Shown here piece by piece: positions 60,889-64,000 of a DNA stretch of 64,000 bases (within the stretch, counting starts at the first letter, position 1; each line of letters starts with the position of its first letter). A model generated the notes under the pieces. The model did no database searches. It saw only the letters and a list, made by a program, of their open reading frames with translations, and was not told where the DNA came from. The stretch lies in assembly GCA_018228645.1 (NCBI GenBank), contig CP073693.1, positions 2,119,253 through 2,183,252 of the forward strand. The letters run 5' to 3'. This DNA comes from Clostridiaceae bacterium Marseille-Q4143. GTDB lineage: Bacteria > Bacillota > Clostridia > Lachnospirales > Lachnospiraceae. The position numbers were made by a program, and so were the translations under genes.

Positions 60889-61191
60889 ATGGATTATGAA
60901 CTTCTGATACAGAGAGTAATGGAAGAGGTCCGGAAACGGCTGGCTGAGGAAGAAGCGAAAAAGGCCGTTTGCGGCAAAAAAGAAGAGTGTACTACAGCGG
61001 AAGAAGTAAAACGTGTTGCACTCAACAAGAAATTTATTATGGAGAAGGATGTTCGTGCCGCTAAAGAGCAGGGGGCAGGTGCCGTTGATATTCCGGGAAC
61101 TTCCAAGATCACGGATTTGGCAAAAGAGTATGCCCATGAGCATGGACTTCTTCTGATCATCGACGGTAAAACAGATAAGGCGCGGAGGTAA
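60889..61191 (+). CDS. Unrecognised 100-residue eut protein with targeting-like helix
   Basis: The protein starts MDYELLIQRVMEEVRKRLAE, an amphipathic helix like the encapsulation peptides of PduL and EutQ. A Cys-containing charged linker (residues ~28-45) follows. The end, VDIPGTSKITDLAKEYAHEHGLLLII, resembles the SLLSPAAREYLSQRKIKI segment of EutT. I know no assigned function. It lies 6 bp after pduL and 3 bp before eutN, so it is part of the operon and probably a cargo or assembly protein. Confidence 0.65.
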   Translation: MDYELLIQRVMEEVRKRLAEEEAKKAVCGKKEECTTAEEVKRVALNKKFIMEKDVRAAKEQGAGAVDIPGTSKITDLAKEYAHEHGLLLIIDGKTDKARR

Positions 61192-61194
61192 CGT

Positions 61195-61467
61195 ATGAAA
61201 GTTGGTAAGGTAATCGGAAATATATGGGCAACCAGGAAAGAGGACAAACTGGCCGGTCTGAAACTCATGATTGTTCAGCCCGTGAGCCTTACCACAGGGG
61301 AAGCATACGGAACGCCGCTGGTGGCATCCGATGTGATTGGTGCCGGTGTTGGAGAGCGGGTTCTCTATGTCAATGGAAGCTCAGCGAGAACCGCTTCCGG
61401 CGGACCGGACATTCCGGTAGACGCAGCCATCGTCGGTATTGTGGATGACCACGAAATTCTGGAATAA
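61195..61467 (+). CDS. eutN: Microcompartment vertex protein EutN
   Basis: The 90-residue EutN/CcmL-family protein forms pentamers at shell vertices. MKVGKVIGNIWATRKEDKL, LMIVQPV and DVIGAGVGERVLYVNGSSAR are family signatures. It lies 3 bp after the preceding gene. Confidence 0.95.
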   Translation: MKVGKVIGNIWATRKEDKLAGLKLMIVQPVSLTTGEAYGTPLVASDVIGAGVGERVLYVNGSSARTASGGPDIPVDAAIVGIVDDHEILE

Positions 61468-61488
61468 ACAAAAAGGTGGAGGAAGCAA

Positions 61489-62742
61489 GTGTTTCAGGAA
61501 TTAATTGACAACATTACGAATGTAGGCGTCTTTACAGAAAGCCTGGGTGAGTGGGCATCCACTCTTTCTATTAACAAAGTCATTATCTTTATTATGATGA
61601 TTTTCATGATTGTAGGAGCAATTGATAAGATTCGCGGCAACAAGTTAGGTTATGGCGAGCAGTTTGATGAGGGATTTAATGCCATGGGTCCCCTGGCTGC
61701 AGCCATGGCCGGTGTTGTAGCAGCAGCTCCGGTACTTGCAATCATTTTGAAACCGATCATTGTTCCGATCTATACCCTGCTGGGCGCTGACCCGTCCATG
61801 TTTGCGACCACACTTCTGGCATGCGATATGGGTGGATATCCGCTGGCAATGCAGATGGCAGGAAGCGAAGCTGTTGGTAACTTCTCTGGTCTGATCCTGG
61901 GAACCATGATGGGACCGACCATTGTATTTACCATCCCGGTAGCACTGTCCATTATTAAAAAATCTGACCGTCCGTATCTGGGAGCAGGTATTCTGGCAGG
62001 TCTCATTACTGTACCGATTGGCTGTATCGTAGGTGGTCTTGTGATGAACATGACCCAGTATAAGATCGACATTATTACGATCGTAAGAAACCTGATTCCG
62101 GTTATCATTATCGCAGGTCTCATCGTAGCAGGCCTTTGGTTTAAACCAGATCAGATGATCAGTGGATTCAACAAATTCGGAACCGCTGTTACCGTAGTTA
62201 TTACCTTCTTTACCGCAGTTGCAGTATTTGAGTATCAGACCGGTATCAAATTCCCGCTCATGAACATCATGGTGGAGCCGGATGCTGACGGCGTGATTCC
62301 TCTGGAGTCCGGACTTCTCGTATGTGGACAGATTGCAGTTGTATTAATCGGTGCATTCCCGATGGTTCTGTGGATTACCCGTACATTCGGTAAAGCACTG
62401 AGTGCTATCGGAGAAAAACTGGGTATGGACGAAAATGGTTCTGCAGGACTGGTAGCGACTCTGGCTAACAATATTGCAATGTTCAATATCATGGATAAAA
62501 TGAATCCGAAGGGCAAACTCTTAAACGTTGCATTTGCAGTATCCGCAGCATTCGTATTTGGTGATCATCTTGGATTTACCGCTGGTGTAAACTCCGATAT
62601 GATTTTCCCGGTTATCGTTGGTAAGCTGGTTGCAGGTATCACTGCCCTGATCCTTGCCAATGCACTGGCTCCGATGCTTCTCTCCAAAGTAGAGGCTTCT
62701 GTTGCAAAAGCCAAAGCAGAAGAGGAAGCTGAAGAAAAATAA
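61489..62742 (+). CDS. eutH: Ethanolamine transporter EutH
   Basis: The 417-residue polytopic membrane protein (about ten helices) uses a GTG start with GGTGGAGG upstream. NKVIIFIMMIFMIVGAIDKI, DEGFNAMGPLAAAMAGVVAAAP and FVFGDHLGFTAGV are typical of EutH, which facilitates ethanolamine entry. A charged tail (KAKAEEEAEEK) is a little longer than usual. Confidence 0.95.
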   Translation: MFQELIDNITNVGVFTESLGEWASTLSINKVIIFIMMIFMIVGAIDKIRGNKLGYGEQFDEGFNAMGPLAAAMAGVVAAAPVLAIILKPIIVPIYTLLGADPSMFATTLLACDMGGYPLAMQMAGSEAVGNFSGLILGTMMGPTIVFTIPVALSIIKKSDRPYLGAGILAGLITVPIGCIVGGLVMNMTQYKIDIITIVRNLIPVIIIAGLIVAGLWFKPDQMISGFNKFGTAVTVVITFFTAVAVFEYQTGIKFPLMNIMVEPDADGVIPLESGLLVCGQIAVVLIGAFPMVLWITRTFGKALSAIGEKLGMDENGSAGLVATLANNIAMFNIMDKMNPKGKLLNVAFAVSAAFVFGDHLGFTAGVNSDMIFPVIVGKLVAGITALILANALAPMLLSKVEASVAKAKAEEEAEEK

Positions 62743-62815
62743 TTGTTGCTGGAACGAGGTGCGAGTGAAGAGCAACAAAGATTCCGGTTCGTGAAAATGA
62801 AAGGATGGACACAGT

Positions 62816-63259
62816 ATGAACGTAAGTGAAGAACTGATCCGCGAGATCGTACAGAAGGTTCTGGAAGAGTCCACTGCAAAGCAGGCTCCGGCAGAGGATT
62901 TTGTAAAAGAAAAAGATCCAAGCGGAATTATTAAGATTGCTACTGAGACCGTTAAATGCGAGCGCTTTGAGCAGGACGGCGTAGCATTGAAGGATGTGGT
63001 AACTCTTGAGGAAGCACCGAGAATGGGCTGCGGAATCATGGAGCTTGACCACACCAGCTTTGAGTGGACACTGACTTATGATGAGTACGATCTTGTCCTG
63101 GAGGGAACTCTGGAAATTGAGATCGACGGACGTGTGGTAACTGCTGAAAAAGGGCAGATTATCTATATTCCTAAAAACAGCCATATTCATTTCCAGACTC
63201 CGAATAAAACCAGATATGCATATTTCGTATATCCGGCAAACTGGGCAGATCTGGCTTAA
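62816..63259 (+). CDS. eutQ: EutQ cupin protein
   Basis: The 147-residue protein starts with a targeting-like helix, NVSEELIREIVQKVLEES, then a linker, then a single cupin domain (residues ~50-145: YDLVLEGTLEIEIDG, KGQIIYIPKNSHIHFQT). Acetate kinase activity has been reported for a EutQ and would yield ATP from acetyl phosphate. It is the last eut gene before the terminator. Confidence 0.93.
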   Translation: MNVSEELIREIVQKVLEESTAKQAPAEDFVKEKDPSGIIKIATETVKCERFEQDGVALKDVVTLEEAPRMGCGIMELDHTSFEWTLTYDEYDLVLEGTLEIEIDGRVVTAEKGQIIYIPKNSHIHFQTPNKTRYAYFVYPANWADLA

Positions 63260-63277
63260 AAGTTGAAAATGAAAAAA

Positions 63278-63315
63278 GACACGCATGTGGGAGAGATCCT
63301 GCATGCGTGTCTTTA
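63278..63315 (+). terminator. Terminator of the eut operon
   Basis: GACACGCATG (63278-63287) pairs perfectly with CATGCGTGTC (63302-63311), with a short T-rich tail (TTTAT). Confidence 0.85.
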
Positions 63316-63453
63316 TGAATGCATGTCCGCGAATTTGAAGGAAACTGTCGGAGTAGGGTGCTAGAGAAACGGTCTCAACTATAGGTGCAATCATTGGGAA
63401 AAAATATGTGAAAAATTGAACTCATAAAATTTGCAAAAAAACGTAAAAAACTG

Positions 63454-63482
63454 TTGACAATTGTCATATGGTTTGGTATTAT
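63454..63482 (+). promoter_or_regulatory. rRNA operon promoter P1
   Basis: TTGACA (63454-63459) and TATTAT (63477-63482) are 17 bp apart, followed by a GC-richer stretch. Confidence 0.8.
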
Positions 63483-63569
63483 ATCTGAGCTGGATGTGAG
63501 AACGGCTGGCACACATGAACTGTAAGTTTGAAAACAACAAACTGAACTTGAAAAAAGTTAAAAAAGTTG

Positions 63570-63598
63570 TTGACAAGCGAATGCGAATGTGATAATAT
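63570..63598 (+). promoter_or_regulatory. rRNA operon promoter P2
   Basis: TTGACA (63570-63575) and TAATAT (63593-63598) are 17 bp apart, 116 bp after P1. Tandem promoters of this kind are usual for rRNA operons. Confidence 0.8.
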
Positions 63599-63604
63599 AT
63601 CAGA

Positions 63605-63851
63605 GTTGCTGCTGAGGCAACGAGATAAACAATGAACCTTGATAATTAAATAGTGCTTTAAAGATCTTCGAAAATTTGCATATGAGATAAAAATGCAGCT
63701 TGCTAGCATTTTTATGATTATGCACCTGCGAACGAAGTTTGCAGGCTTTGAAAAAGATTTAAACGAACAGCTTTAACTTATATAAGTCAAAAGCAACCTA
63801 AAAAACAGTAACGGATAGAACAGCCAAGTGTTGTTCTGAACGGAACAAACT
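63605..63851 (+). other. 16S rRNA leader
   Basis: Transcribed spacer before the 16S gene with two hairpins: ATAAAAATGC/GCATTTTTAT (about 63687-63716) and CCTGCGAAC/GTTTGCAGG (about 63725-63745). It probably contains antitermination and RNase III processing signals, but exact boxes could not be assigned. Confidence 0.55.

Positions 63852-64000
<149 letters not shown>

Overview
The window comes from a gut-type Firmicute of the family Lachnospiraceae. The evidence is the partial 16S rRNA gene at the right edge, strong AGGAGG-type ribosome binding sites with occasional TTG and GTG starts, and Tn916-like integrases. I did not assign a genus.

Layout. (1) 1-10.9 kb is a mixed region. It holds the 3' end of a sugar isomerase/epimerase-like gene, two small membrane-protein genes behind a cobalamin riboswitch (minus strand), a DinJ/YafQ-type toxin-antitoxin pair, and an IS1634-like insertion sequence flanked by 66-bp direct repeats. 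After these come bcp, yaaA, a PNPOx-fold gene, cbiZ (cobinamide salvage), and a graveyard of mobile-element relics with a second DinJ/YafQ pair. (2) 10.96-26.5 kb holds two tandem integrative elements. Both sit in the first codons of a low-molecular-weight protein tyrosine phosphatase gene. Three copies of the ~31-bp attachment sequence (10964, 15063, 26511) delimit element A (4.1 kb) and element B (11.4 kb). Each element runs att - tnpV - cargo - integrase - att, and each has its own pair of arm-type repeats near both ends. Element A carries a Panacea-domain antitoxin next to a GNAT-like protein, a candidate new toxin-antitoxin system. Element B is mobilizable (MobA/MobL relaxase, RepA-like protein, CHC2 primase, VapE-like ATPase, Xis, Int). 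(3) 26.5-30.2 kb is the restored phosphatase gene followed by an SbcD/YhaO-like nuclease and a YhaN-like ATPase. (4) 30.2-41.2 kb holds a palindromic repeat, a MATE relic, an AraC regulator and a GDP-mannose/GDP-fucose operon (gmd, fcl, manC, phosphohexomutase, and a three-domain ManC-cupin-ManA fusion). An MBOAT plus SGNH pair follows, likely for polysaccharide O-acetylation. (5) 41.3-48.3 kb holds a heme-degrading-domain protein, an orotate-phosphoribosyltransferase-like protein, carAB and a MATE transporter. (6) 48.4-63.3 kb is a complete ethanolamine-utilization microcompartment operon. A promoter, a leader terminator and a candidate antiterminator come first, then eutG, S, P, V, W, A, B, C, L, a BMC protein with an extra domain, eutE, eutM, eutT, pduL, an unrecognised 100-residue protein, eutN, eutH and eutQ. 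(7) 63.4-64 kb holds tandem rRNA promoters and the 5' end of a 16S gene.

How the genes fit together. Vitamin B12 recurs through the window. A B12 riboswitch controls two unknown small membrane proteins, CbiZ salvages cobinamides, and EutT supplies adenosylcobalamin to the EutBC lyase. The ANTAR regulator EutV and kinase EutW probably control read-through of the leader terminator. Inside the compartment ethanolamine becomes acetaldehyde (EutBC), which goes to acetyl-CoA (EutE) and acetyl phosphate (PduL) or to ethanol (EutG). Shell proteins are EutS, L, M, N and the extended BMC protein. The mobile section shows repeated insertion into one phosphatase gene, with each incoming element rebuilding the gene's start.
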